Shown one piece after another: positions 54,486-62,114 of a DNA stretch of 64,000 nucleotides. Position numbers and translations under genes: made by a program. Positions within the stretch are counted from its first letter, which is position 1; each line of letters begins with the position of its first letter. The DNA is taken from positions 36,449 to 100,448 of the forward strand of contig JAZKDT010000013.1 of NCBI GenBank assembly GCA_040387475.1, written 5' to 3'. The stretch is from UBA4416 sp040387475. GTDB taxonomy: Bacteria > Bacteroidota > Bacteroidia > B-17B0 > Aurantibacillaceae. The notes under the pieces are model-generated. The model saw only the letters and a list, made by a program, of their open reading frames with translations. It searched no databases and had not been told where the DNA came from.

Positions 54486-55637
54486 ATGTTTACAAAAAAA
54501 ATACTCACACAGATATCGCAGTATAAAACCCCGTTTTATTATTATGATATGGTATTGCTGCAAAAAACACTGGATGCTGTAAAAACAGAAAGTTCAAAAT
54601 ATGGTTATCACGTGCATTACGCATTTAAAGCCAACACTAATTTAAAGATCATTGATGCTATCAGGCAAAGTGGTCTTGGTGCCGACTGCGTAAGCGGTAA
54701 CGAAGTTAAATGTGCCATCGAAAGTGGCTTTGCTCCTTCCAAAGTTGTATTTGCGGGAGTTGGTAAAAGTGACGATGAAATAAATTACGGATTAGAAAAA
54801 AATATTTTTTGTTTTAACTGCGAGAGTTTACAAGAACTAGATGTATTAAATGAATTAGCAGCTAAACAATCAAAAATTGCCTCTATTGCATTACGTATCA
54901 ACCCTAATGTTGACGCACACACTCATAAATACATCACTACAGGGCTCGAAGAAAATAAATTCGGAATCAATCCTTATGAATTTGACACCGTGATCAATAA
55001 ATTGAAAAATTTAAGTCACTTAAAGTTAATTGGTTTACATTTTCATATTGGTTCTCAAATAACAGACTTATCGCCTTTTAAAAAATTGTGCTCAAGAGTT
55101 AACGAAATAAATACATTTTTTTTGAGTAAAGGATTTGATCTCCCTGTTATTAACGTTGGAGGTGGTATTGGTGTGAATTATCAGGATCCTGATAATATGG
55201 CTATTATTGACTTTGCAGCTTATTTTAAAGTATTTAGCGATTTTATTGAATTAAGAAAAAACCAGGAACTTCACTTCGAATTAGGAAGAGCCATTGTAGC
55301 CCAATGCGGAAATTTGATCAGCAAAGTGCTATACATTAAAAATGGAATCAATACCAACTTTGCCATCTTGGATGCCGGCATGACCGAATTGATCCGGCCG
55401 GCCTTATATCAGGCATATCATAAGATAGAAAACATTTCCTCATCAGAGAAAACAACTGTCAAATATGATGTGGTTGGCCCTATTTGCGAGAGCAGCGATT
55501 GTTTTGGTAAAGCTGTAGAATTGCCTGAAACAAAACGCGGTGACATTATCGCCATCAGAAGTGCAGGCGCTTATGGAGAAGTCATGAGCAGTCGGTACAA
55601 CCTGCGCGACGAAGTACGTAGCTACTTTAGTGAATAA
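54486..55637 (+). CDS. lysA: diaminopimelate decarboxylase
   Basis: A 383-residue PLP enzyme with an alanine-racemase-type barrel; it converts meso-diaminopimelate to lysine. The PLP lysine is Lys48 in YAFKANTNL; other motifs are GADCVSGNEV, HIGSQITDLSPF, NVGGGIGVNY (phosphate loop) and GPICESSDCFGK with the catalytic Cys-Glu region. It is slightly shorter than the E. coli enzyme, but all motifs are present. It follows lysC by 10 bases and is closed by a hairpin. Confidence 0.95.
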   Translation: MFTKKILTQISQYKTPFYYYDMVLLQKTLDAVKTESSKYGYHVHYAFKANTNLKIIDAIRQSGLGADCVSGNEVKCAIESGFAPSKVVFAGVGKSDDEINYGLEKNIFCFNCESLQELDVLNELAAKQSKIASIALRINPNVDAHTHKYITTGLEENKFGINPYEFDTVINKLKNLSHLKLIGLHFHIGSQITDLSPFKKLCSRVNEINTFFLSKGFDLPVINVGGGIGVNYQDPDNMAIIDFAAYFKVFSDFIELRKNQELHFELGRAIVAQCGNLISKVLYIKNGINTNFAILDAGMTELIRPALYQAYHKIENISSSEKTTVKYDVVGPICESSDCFGKAVELPETKRGDIIAIRSAGAYGEVMSSRYNLRDEVRSYFSE

Positions 55638-55648
55638 TTTAAAATAGA

Positions 55649-55680
55649 AACCCCGGGTGTTTGAATAAACACCCGGGGTT
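55649..55680. terminator. bidirectional hairpin between lysA and the NmrA-like gene
   Basis: AACCCCGGGTGTTT (55649-55662) pairs perfectly with AAACACCCGGGGTT (55667-55680) around GAAT: a 14-bp GC-rich stem. It separates two convergent genes (stops at 55637 and 55688). T tracts are weak on both sides, so it could act more as a stabiliser or barrier than a classic terminator. Confidence 0.75.
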
Positions 55681-55687
55681 AATGGAT

Positions 55688-56581
55688 TTAAATTTTAGCA
55701 TAATTAGCTGCAAAATCTTTTGCAAAATCTTCTAATTTAACTTTACCTAAAGTTGTAGGCTTATTTTTCCAATAGTCTGCCTGTAATACACCTTCCCGCA
55801 AAGCTTTATTCATTTGAACATAGGCTTCAATAAAGGTGATGCCAAGGCCTGCATTGGCCATACCTTCCTTTGCCTGCTCATCAGTAAATATAATCCAGGG
55901 TATATTGGGTTTACCAACAGCTGAGCCCAGTACTGTAGCAATATCTTTTGTGAATCGCTCATCACTGGCAATGTGTTGTATTGTAAATCCTTTAAAATTA
56001 AGTGATAGTAAATGGTCTGCAGCTACTTCGGCTATATCGTCCGTATGCGTTAAAACTAATTTCTCTGAGTCGCTCCCAAAACTGGCACCTGCGATATCAG
56101 ACTGCTTAATGAGGCCAGCCATAGCATGCAAATTATAATAAAAATAAGAAGGCCTTAATGCTTTTACATTCACCTCAGTTAATTTTTCTAATTGCTCTTC
56201 CATGTAACCTAATCCATCGATGGGCCCCGCCCCTTTTCTTAAATTAGCCCCTATACTACTTAACAACACAATATGCTTAATATTATTTGCTTTAACAGCA
56301 TTTAAATAATTATCAGCCACTAGCTTCTGCGCAGTAAATAAATCTGTTACTGAGTAATCTGTTGGAAGCATTAAATAGACTGCATCCGAACCTGCAAAGG
56401 CTTTCTTTAAAAAAAGAGGATCGTTTACAGATCCTACGGCCGCTTTAGCGCCAAGCTTTTCGATCTCCGATGTTTTATTGCTACTGCTTGTAATAACGGT
56501 TACATTATGTCCTCCGGAAATTAATTTAGTAACAATAGGTTTGCTGATGTGGCCCAAAGAGCCTGTGATTGTGTAGTTCAT
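55688..56581 (-). CDS. NmrA-like NAD(P)-binding oxidoreductase
   Basis: A 297-residue atypical short-chain dehydrogenase. The N-terminal Rossmann fold is YTITGSLGHISKPIVTKLISGG, a variant of the GxxGxxG loop, followed by SSSNKTSEIEKLGA and VYLMLPT. As in NmrA and quinone-oxidoreductase 2 types, the classical Tyr-x-x-x-Lys catalytic pair is not evident. The gene is divergent from an HxlR regulator, the usual partner of such redox enzymes, and probably answers to quinones, aldehydes or other electrophiles. Substrate unknown. Confidence 0.87.
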   Translation of the reverse strand: MNYTITGSLGHISKPIVTKLISGGHNVTVITSSSNKTSEIEKLGAKAAVGSVNDPLFLKKAFAGSDAVYLMLPTDYSVTDLFTAQKLVADNYLNAVKANNIKHIVLLSSIGANLRKGAGPIDGLGYMEEQLEKLTEVNVKALRPSYFYYNLHAMAGLIKQSDIAGASFGSDSEKLVLTHTDDIAEVAADHLLSLNFKGFTIQHIASDERFTKDIATVLGSAVGKPNIPWIIFTDEQAKEGMANAGLGITFIEAYVQMNKALREGVLQADYWKNKPTTLGKVKLEDFAKDFAANYAKI

Positions 56582-56628
56582 ATGATTAAATTTTTGGTGG
56601 TTTATGGGAACAAAGTTATATTTGCACT

Positions 56629-56658
56629 TACTTTTTTACAAGTACTTACCAAAAAGTA
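56629..56658. promoter_or_regulatory. double palindromic operator of the HxlR regulator
   Basis: Two TACTT-N6-AAGTA inverted repeats (56629-56644 and 56643-56658) overlap at the central AAGTACTT, giving a 14-base period. They lie 11 bases upstream of the HxlR ATG and 48 bases upstream of the divergent oxidoreductase ATG, an ideal place to control both. The half site resembles operators described for HxlR-family redox regulators. Seen directly; binding is inferred. Confidence 0.65.
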
Positions 56659-56668
56659 TGTTCAAATT

Positions 56669-57028
56669 ATGAGAGCTATCAAAGAAACATCCACCAACAA
56701 TATCAATCGCAGCGTTGTTGAACAATGCCCTGTAAGTTTGACCCTTGATAAAATAGGAGGCAGATGGAAGCCGCTTATATTATGGAATTTAATGCCCGGC
56801 AAAAAAAGATACAGTGAATTGAAAAAGCTGATACCTGCAGTTACCGAAAAGATGTTGATTCAACATCTCAAACAACTGGAAGACGATGACCTCGTTACCC
56901 GAAAAGTAATTGAAATAATGCCTCCCCATGTAGAATACAACCTGAGTAAATTGGGCAAAGAATTAATTCCGGTTATGAATGCTATGGCAGCATGGGGTTT
57001 TAAAAACAGGAAGAAAATTAAATATTGA
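56669..57028 (+). CDS. HxlR family winged-helix transcriptional regulator
   Basis: A 119-residue dimeric DNA-binding protein. The start at 56669 was preferred over the ATG at 56549, which would read back through the operator and into the divergent gene. HxlR signatures: CPVSLTLDKIGGRWKPLILWNL with the conserved Cys (about residue 18) used for thiol sensing in YodB/HypR types, KRYSELKKLIPAVTEKMLIQHLKQLEDDDLVTR (recognition helix and wing) and YNLSKLGKELIPVM. It most likely represses itself and the adjacent oxidoreductase through the operator at 56629-56658. Confidence 0.92.
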   Translation: MRAIKETSTNNINRSVVEQCPVSLTLDKIGGRWKPLILWNLMPGKKRYSELKKLIPAVTEKMLIQHLKQLEDDDLVTRKVIEIMPPHVEYNLSKLGKELIPVMNAMAAWGFKNRKKIKY

Positions 57029-57055
57029 TATATATATAAGCCGGAAGCTAATAGT

Positions 57056-58321
57056 CTATGTTTTTTGCTTTTTCTTTTTAGCAGCAGGAAACAGAATGTT
57101 ATTCAGTATTAAACGGTACCCGGGAGAATTAGGATGTAAACTTAAATCTGTAGGAGGATCTTCTACTCTATGCTCGTAATCCTCCGGATCATGGCCACCG
57201 TAAAAAGTCCAGGTACCTTTACCATGGTCTCCATGAATATAACGGGCTTCGTTATAAGCTTTAGCTTCACCTAATATTAAAATATTTTTTTTGATGTAGG
57301 TTTTAGTGAAAGCTGTCGTTTGTCCGTAAAATCCTTTGATCGTTTGTTGGTGGTTTTGACATAACATAGTTGGCACCGGATCCCATTTAGCTGAAAAATC
57401 AAATAAGGTAAACACATCATTGTCTTTAGTCATACCATATTGCCTTCTGGGCGTAGTAGCGTCAATGGTTGAAAATTCATACTCATAGGGGTTAGTACTT
57501 AACTGGTATTTTTCAAAAGCGTAACCTTTAGTGTAATCTATTTTCTTATTCATTCCAGGATCTGCCGGATCATGATCGAACATAGACTCACAAATATCAA
57601 TACCTTCGGAAGCTAAAGCTATATCGTAACTATCGGTAGCACTACACATGGCAAATAAAAACCCTCCTGTGAATACATAATCATTGATTTTTTTAGCAAC
57701 TGCTAATTTCAATTCGGATACTTTTGCAAAGCCGAGTTTCTTTGCGCGTTCTTCATTATCTTTCACTTCTCCCTGGTACCAAGCTGTTTGATGGAACGAC
57801 GCCCAAAACCGCCCGTATTGTCCGGTAAAATCTTCGTGATGCAAATGCAACCAATCATAATCCTTTAATTTTTCAGATAAGATCTCTTCATCATAAACCA
57901 CATCATACGGAATTTCTGCATACTTCAATACAAGCGTTACTGCGTCATCCCAAGGCTGTTTAATTTTCGGAGAGTAAACAGCAATCCGGGGAGCTTTCTC
58001 TAATTTAACTGCGTCCTGATTAACTTCTGGATTTGCAATTTCAGCTAATATACCATTGGCCTGGGCATCTGAAATAATTTCGTAGCCAATACCACGAACC
58101 GTACATTCCGTGGTTACCGGTTTTGAATTTGGAATTAAGAAACTTCCTCCTCTGTAATTTGTTAACCATTGAATCTCCAATTCGCCCTTTAAAGCCCAAT
58201 ATGCAATGCCATAAGCTTTCAGATGGTTTTTTTGCGAATCATCCATTGGAATTAAAATATAACTACTAAAACACTTAAAAGTGAATAGTAAGAAAATAGG
58301 GAGAAAAACTAGTCTTTTCAT
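57056..58321 (-). CDS. conserved Bacteroidota secreted protein (often mislabelled asparagine synthetase B)
   Basis: A 421-residue protein with a signal peptide (RLVFLPIFLLFTFKCFSS). The sequence is strongly conserved in Bacteroidota (SYILIPMDDSQKNHLKAYG, RGGSFLIPN, APRIAVYSPKIKQPWDDAVT, YDWLHLHHEDFTGQYG, GGFLFAMCSATDS). Databases often call it asparagine synthetase B, but it has neither an N-terminal Cys glutaminase nor an ATP-PPase loop, and it is exported. The PWDDAVTLVLKYAEIPYDVVYDEE region and MCSATDS resemble a class I glutamine-amidotransferase-like (flavodoxin-type) fold with a nucleophile-like Cys. True function is unknown. Confidence 0.8.
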   Translation of the reverse strand: MKRLVFLPIFLLFTFKCFSSYILIPMDDSQKNHLKAYGIAYWALKGELEIQWLTNYRGGSFLIPNSKPVTTECTVRGIGYEIISDAQANGILAEIANPEVNQDAVKLEKAPRIAVYSPKIKQPWDDAVTLVLKYAEIPYDVVYDEEILSEKLKDYDWLHLHHEDFTGQYGRFWASFHQTAWYQGEVKDNEERAKKLGFAKVSELKLAVAKKINDYVFTGGFLFAMCSATDSYDIALASEGIDICESMFDHDPADPGMNKKIDYTKGYAFEKYQLSTNPYEYEFSTIDATTPRRQYGMTKDNDVFTLFDFSAKWDPVPTMLCQNHQQTIKGFYGQTTAFTKTYIKKNILILGEAKAYNEARYIHGDHGKGTWTFYGGHDPEDYEHRVEDPPTDLSLHPNSPGYRLILNNILFPAAKKKKQKT

Positions 58322-58379
58322 TGCTGACTCTAAGATACAGAAATCTTTATTTTTGGGTTAGTTAATAGCTGTTAAATTA

Positions 58380-58754
58380 CTAACCATGGTAAACCCTTGA
58401 AAATACTATCAGTTCATTATCAATCTGCAATACTTCACCTACCGAGAGGTCCTCTTCCCCCGAAACGTGACGAATATATTCCATAAATACCCGATCGTCG
58501 TCGGCAGTAAGTTTAATAACTTCATATTGCAAAGTTGGCAGCCTGTCAAATGCGTCTTTCCACCAATCCCGCAAAGCATTTTTTCCTTTGATCAATCCTT
58601 TCGTTTCAGGCATTCTGATCTTTAACTTTGGGCTGTAGTGTTGGGCATTTTCATCATAGAGTGAAAGTAATTTTTCAAGATCATGCTCATTGAAAGCCTC
58701 AAACCATTTGGTAGCAATTTGTTTGTTTTGGATGGAACGTTTTTCAATCATCAT
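58380..58754 (-). CDS. SnoaL/NTF2-like protein
   Basis: A 124-residue protein starting at the ATG at 58754, which overlaps the stop of the upstream gene by one base (TAATG); a longer frame from 58889 reads through that gene and was rejected. The cone-shaped NTF2-like fold is marked by WFEAFNEHDLEKLLSLYDENAQHYSP, GLIKGKNALRDWWKDAF and the late strands VFMEYIRHVSGEED and GEVLQIDN. Such proteins are ketosteroid-isomerase-like enzymes or ligand-binding proteins; no catalytic set is obvious. Confidence 0.82.
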   Translation of the reverse strand: MMIEKRSIQNKQIATKWFEAFNEHDLEKLLSLYDENAQHYSPKLKIRMPETKGLIKGKNALRDWWKDAFDRLPTLQYEVIKLTADDDRVFMEYIRHVSGEEDLSVGEVLQIDNELIVFSRVYHG

Positions 58755-59161
58755 TAATTCATGTCTGGTTTTTGTGGTAATGGTTTTGCCGGTGTTGCAT
58801 CTTCTAACTGCCTGCCATTGTATGCATAGGATGGTGCACCTCCTCTTCTTATTCTGCAACCACTTAAAACAAGTATACCTATGATGCACGCAGCCAAAAA
58901 TTTCAACTTAGTATGTTGCAGATAATAAATGAGACGGTCTATTTTACTGTCCGTTTTAATATCCCATCTATTAAAGGTTCCGCAAGTATTTTCGATAGAA
59001 TGCATCTTAAAATACTGAGCAATTTCGTCAGGAGATTTGTGAGTAAAATCCACAACCGTAGTTTGGCAAACGGTACAAAATTTTCCATTTGACTCAGAAC
59101 TCATTAAGCTAAGGTCTACAGAACAAGGCTTTTTTATTTCAACAATTGCTTTTTGCATCAT
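58754..59161 (-). CDS. membrane protein with N-terminal Cys-motif domain, function unknown
   Basis: A 135-residue protein. Residues 1-65 carry the pattern KPCSVDLSLM, GKFCTVCQTTVVDFTHKSPDEI and ENTCGTF: four Cys arranged as a small zinc-ribbon-like module that recurs at the N-terminus of many uncharacterised Bacteroidota membrane proteins (from memory). One TM helix follows (KFLAACIIGILVLSGC), then a short Pro-rich tail with RIRRGG. The cytosolic Cys module may bind metal or sense redox state. It is translationally coupled to the NTF2-like gene. No function is established. Confidence 0.7.
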   Translation of the reverse strand: MMQKAIVEIKKPCSVDLSLMSSESNGKFCTVCQTTVVDFTHKSPDEIAQYFKMHSIENTCGTFNRWDIKTDSKIDRLIYYLQHTKLKFLAACIIGILVLSGCRIRRGGAPSYAYNGRQLEDATPAKPLPQKPDMN

Positions 59162-59280
59162 AATTAGATTGTAAATACAAGTTACGAAAAAATAATGTAT
59201 TTAGTATGTGCATAAAGATTGTTTTTCAATAACTAGAATATTAGCTTAAACCTCTTTATCTTTAAACTGTTAATAGTTTT

Positions 59281-61116
59281 ATGGGATATAAGAGTTTAAA
59301 AGCCTGCCTGGATGATCTGGAGAAAAACAATCACCTGATCAGAATAAAAGAAGAAGTGGATCCGGATCTGGAAATGGCCGCGATTCATTTACGCGTGCAC
59401 GAAATGGGCGGACCGGCTTTACTCTTCGAGAATGTGAAGGGGACTTCATTTCAATGTGCTTCCAATATTTTTGGTACACTGGATAGAAGTAAATTTATTT
59501 TCAGAGATACATTCTCTAAAATACAAACACTCATTGAGATAAAAAATAACCCTATCAAGGCTCTTAAAAACCCTTTTAAATACCTTGACGTATCATTAAC
59601 TGCTTTATCATCTTTACCATTAAAAAATCCTGTATCAAAACCTGTTTTATTTAAAGAAACAACGATTGATCAGTTGCCACTCATTAAACACTGGCCAAAG
59701 GATGGTGGGGCCTTTGTAACGCTTCCGCAGGTGTACAGCGAAGACATAGAAAAACCGGGAATTATGAATTCCAACCTGGGAATGTATCGGGTTCAATTAA
59801 ACGGAAACGACTATTTATTGAATAAAGAAATTGGTTTGCATTATCAATTACATCGTGGCATTGGTGTGCATCAAAGTAAAGCAAACAAACAAGGTAAGCC
59901 TTTAAAGGTTTCCGTTTTTGTTGGTGGCCCTCCCAGTCATTCAGTTGCCGCTGTAATGCCGCTTCCGGAGGGATTAAGCGAGATGACCTTTGCGGGCGCA
60001 TTAGCTAACAGGCGTTTTAGATATACGTATAAAGATGGTTTTTGTATCAGCACCGACGCTGATTTTGTGATTACCGGAGAAATATATCCTAACAACAATA
60101 AACCGGAAGGGCCGTTTGGTGATCATTTAGGTTACTATAGCCTAACGCATGATTTTCCGTTGATGAAAGTTCATAAAGTTTATCATCGTGAAGATGCTAT
60201 ATGGCCTTTTACGGTTGTTGGACGTCCTCCCCAGGAAGATACCAGTTTTGGGCAAATCATTCATGAGCTGACGGGGGATGCCATTAAATTTGAATTACCA
60301 GGCGTTAAAGAAGTTCATGCCGTTGATGCAGCCGGTGTTCACCCGCTCTTATTAGCAATAGGCAGTGAGCGTTATACACCATACAATCAAACGAAGCAAC
60401 CTGCAGAACTCCTGACTATTGCCAATCACATTTTAGGTAAAGGACAATTGAGTCTCGCAAAATATTTATTTATTACCGCTGATGACACGAATAAAGTGTC
60501 CACACATCGGGAAGCTGAGTTTTATCAATATATACTGGAACGCATCAACTTAAAGCGCGACCTGCATTTTTATACCAACACAAGTATTGATACACTTGAC
60601 TACAGTGGCACGGGATTAAATACAGGAAGCAAGTTAGTTGTAGCAGCATATGGAGATAAAATCAGGGATCTGGAGTCTAGTATTTCAAATGCAATACATG
60701 ATTTGACCACGTTCAAAAATCCACACAGCATATTTCCGGGTGTATTAGTATTAGAAGGAAGTAAATTTGAAAATTACGAAAAAGCCAAACAGGAATTTGA
60801 AAATTTTGATCACGAAATCAAAACAAAAAACACAGATGTAAGAGGTTTTCCAATGATCGTGATTGTGGACGACGCTGCATTTACCGCAGCTAATTTAAAA
60901 AACTGGCTATGGATAACATTTACCCGTTCAAATCCAAGTCACGATATATATGGTGTTAACGCAACTATGCAGTTCAAACATTTTGGTTGTGATAACGTAA
61001 TAATTGACGCACGTATTAAACCACACCATGCACCTGTTTTAGAAAAAGATCCGGCAATTGAAAAACGCGTGGATAAACTCTTTGAAAAAGGTGGTAGTCT
61101 TTACAATATAAAATAA
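59281..61116 (+). CDS. UbiD family decarboxylase
   Basis: A 611-residue enzyme of the prenylated-FMN-dependent UbiD family. Blocks: GYKSLKACLDDLEKNNHLIRI at the start, NLGMYRVQLNG (metal/prFMN region), PSHSVAAVMPLPEG, RRFRYTYKDG and EGPFGDHLGYYSL, which holds the conserved Glu residues of the active site with the Arg upstream. UbiD enzymes remove or add carboxyl groups on aromatic or unsaturated acids. In Bacteroidota copies of this length are usually annotated as menaquinone-pathway decarboxylase, but no quinone gene is nearby to confirm it. The flavin prenyltransferase UbiX is not in the window. Closed by a strong hairpin. Confidence 0.9.
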   Translation: MGYKSLKACLDDLEKNNHLIRIKEEVDPDLEMAAIHLRVHEMGGPALLFENVKGTSFQCASNIFGTLDRSKFIFRDTFSKIQTLIEIKNNPIKALKNPFKYLDVSLTALSSLPLKNPVSKPVLFKETTIDQLPLIKHWPKDGGAFVTLPQVYSEDIEKPGIMNSNLGMYRVQLNGNDYLLNKEIGLHYQLHRGIGVHQSKANKQGKPLKVSVFVGGPPSHSVAAVMPLPEGLSEMTFAGALANRRFRYTYKDGFCISTDADFVITGEIYPNNNKPEGPFGDHLGYYSLTHDFPLMKVHKVYHREDAIWPFTVVGRPPQEDTSFGQIIHELTGDAIKFELPGVKEVHAVDAAGVHPLLLAIGSERYTPYNQTKQPAELLTIANHILGKGQLSLAKYLFITADDTNKVSTHREAEFYQYILERINLKRDLHFYTNTSIDTLDYSGTGLNTGSKLVVAAYGDKIRDLESSISNAIHDLTTFKNPHSIFPGVLVLEGSKFENYEKAKQEFENFDHEIKTKNTDVRGFPMIVIVDDAAFTAANLKNWLWITFTRSNPSHDIYGVNATMQFKHFGCDNVIIDARIKPHHAPVLEKDPAIEKRVDKLFEKGGSLYNIK

Positions 61117-61175
61117 AAAGTGTAACCAATTTTCATTGGTGCCAATAAACATATCGTCTATTTTTTAGAGCATAA

Positions 61176-61210
61176 AAAAAGCCCTTCCAAAATATTTGGA
61201 AGGGCTTTTT
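61176..61210. terminator. bidirectional terminator between ubiD-like gene and gldN
   Basis: GCCCTTCCAAA (61181-61191) pairs with TTTGGAAGGGC (61195-61205) around ATA, extended by A run 61176-61180 and T run 61206-61210: a 16-bp stem that can terminate both convergent genes (stops at 61116 and 61228). Confidence 0.9.
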
Positions 61211-61227
61211 AGTTTTATATCATTAGA

Positions 61228-62097
61228 TTAGAAATGCCATAAATCATGTTCCCATCTGAAGATATCGTTTTTAATACGATCAGATTCTAACAAAGCATCA
61301 ATACCTTTTGAATAACGTTCAATCGTTCTATCATATACGTTTGTTTCTTTAATTGCCACTGAAGAGAATTGACGTTTCCAGAAAATATCTTCAAAGGTTC
61401 TACGCTCAGCATCATTTTTTGCATTGTAAACTTCATGTTTTGCAAAGAAAGGGCGGCAAGCCGGGAAATACGTATAAAATAAAGGTGATTCCCCTAATTC
61501 AACTCTCTTTGGATTAATAACGTTAAAGCCCATTGCTAAAATACGAACTTCCAATACTGATTTTTGTTTATCAAAAAACCAGTCTTCTTTTAACTCTAAA
61601 GAAGAGAAAAATTCGAAAGTCCATGTTGAATCAACTGCTCCTGGTTTTTTTACCATAATAGGAGAGCCATCCGGAAGAAATTCTTCTACATCCGCAGAAT
61701 CTTCTCTGATAACCATTTTATCACGAATAACAGAAACCTCGTAAGGAATCAGGAATTCATCATCTTTAAAAGCGATAATCTGTCCTGCTATAATGTATTT
61801 GGAAATTAATTGCATTAATGAAATACGACTAACAACCTGATCAACGGGATAATATAATTGTTGATTTTGTTTTTCGCGCATGTCTAACTTTCTCCATACA
61901 CGTTTCTCCCAGGTAACATCACCTTCACGAAGATGTGTATAAGGAATAAAGCGTCTATTGTTAGAGTTTTCTTTGTCATAAATTCCATCTCTATAGTCTC
62001 CTGGTTGGAAAACACTTTGTTGGGCATTTACGTTTAAAGCTACTGTATAGAAAATAGCTAAAAATAAAACATGTTTGAACCTTATCATATTACTCAT
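61228..62097 (-). CDS. gldN: gliding motility / type IX secretion protein GldN
   Basis: A 289-residue periplasmic protein with a signal peptide (HVLFLAIFYTVALNVNA). The family blocks GDYRDGIYDKENSNNRRFIPYTHLREGDVTWEKRVWR-like opening, REKQNQQLYYPV and PLFYTYFPACRPFFAKHEVYN are all present. GldN forms rings with the lipoprotein GldK under the outer membrane and contacts the GldM shaft. gldK is not in the window: gldL-gldM-gldN is the typical order with gldK upstream of gldL, off the right edge. It starts 17 bases after gldM and is closed by the hairpin at 61176. Confidence 0.95.
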   Translation of the reverse strand: MSNMIRFKHVLFLAIFYTVALNVNAQQSVFQPGDYRDGIYDKENSNNRRFIPYTHLREGDVTWEKRVWRKLDMREKQNQQLYYPVDQVVSRISLMQLISKYIIAGQIIAFKDDEFLIPYEVSVIRDKMVIREDSADVEEFLPDGSPIMVKKPGAVDSTWTFEFFSSLELKEDWFFDKQKSVLEVRILAMGFNVINPKRVELGESPLFYTYFPACRPFFAKHEVYNAKNDAERRTFEDIFWKRQFSSVAIKETNVYDRTIERYSKGIDALLESDRIKNDIFRWEHDLWHF

Positions 62098-62114
62098 TTT
62101 TTAATTATAACCGA

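Noticed and set aside
56549..56668. Earlier start for the HxlR regulator
   Set aside because: The added 40 residues read through the operator and into the divergent gene; HxlR proteins are about 110-120 residues.
59762..60001. Minus-strand open frame inside the UbiD gene
   Set aside because: Shadow frame of a well-conserved plus-strand gene; the same applies to the other short antisense frames across the window.
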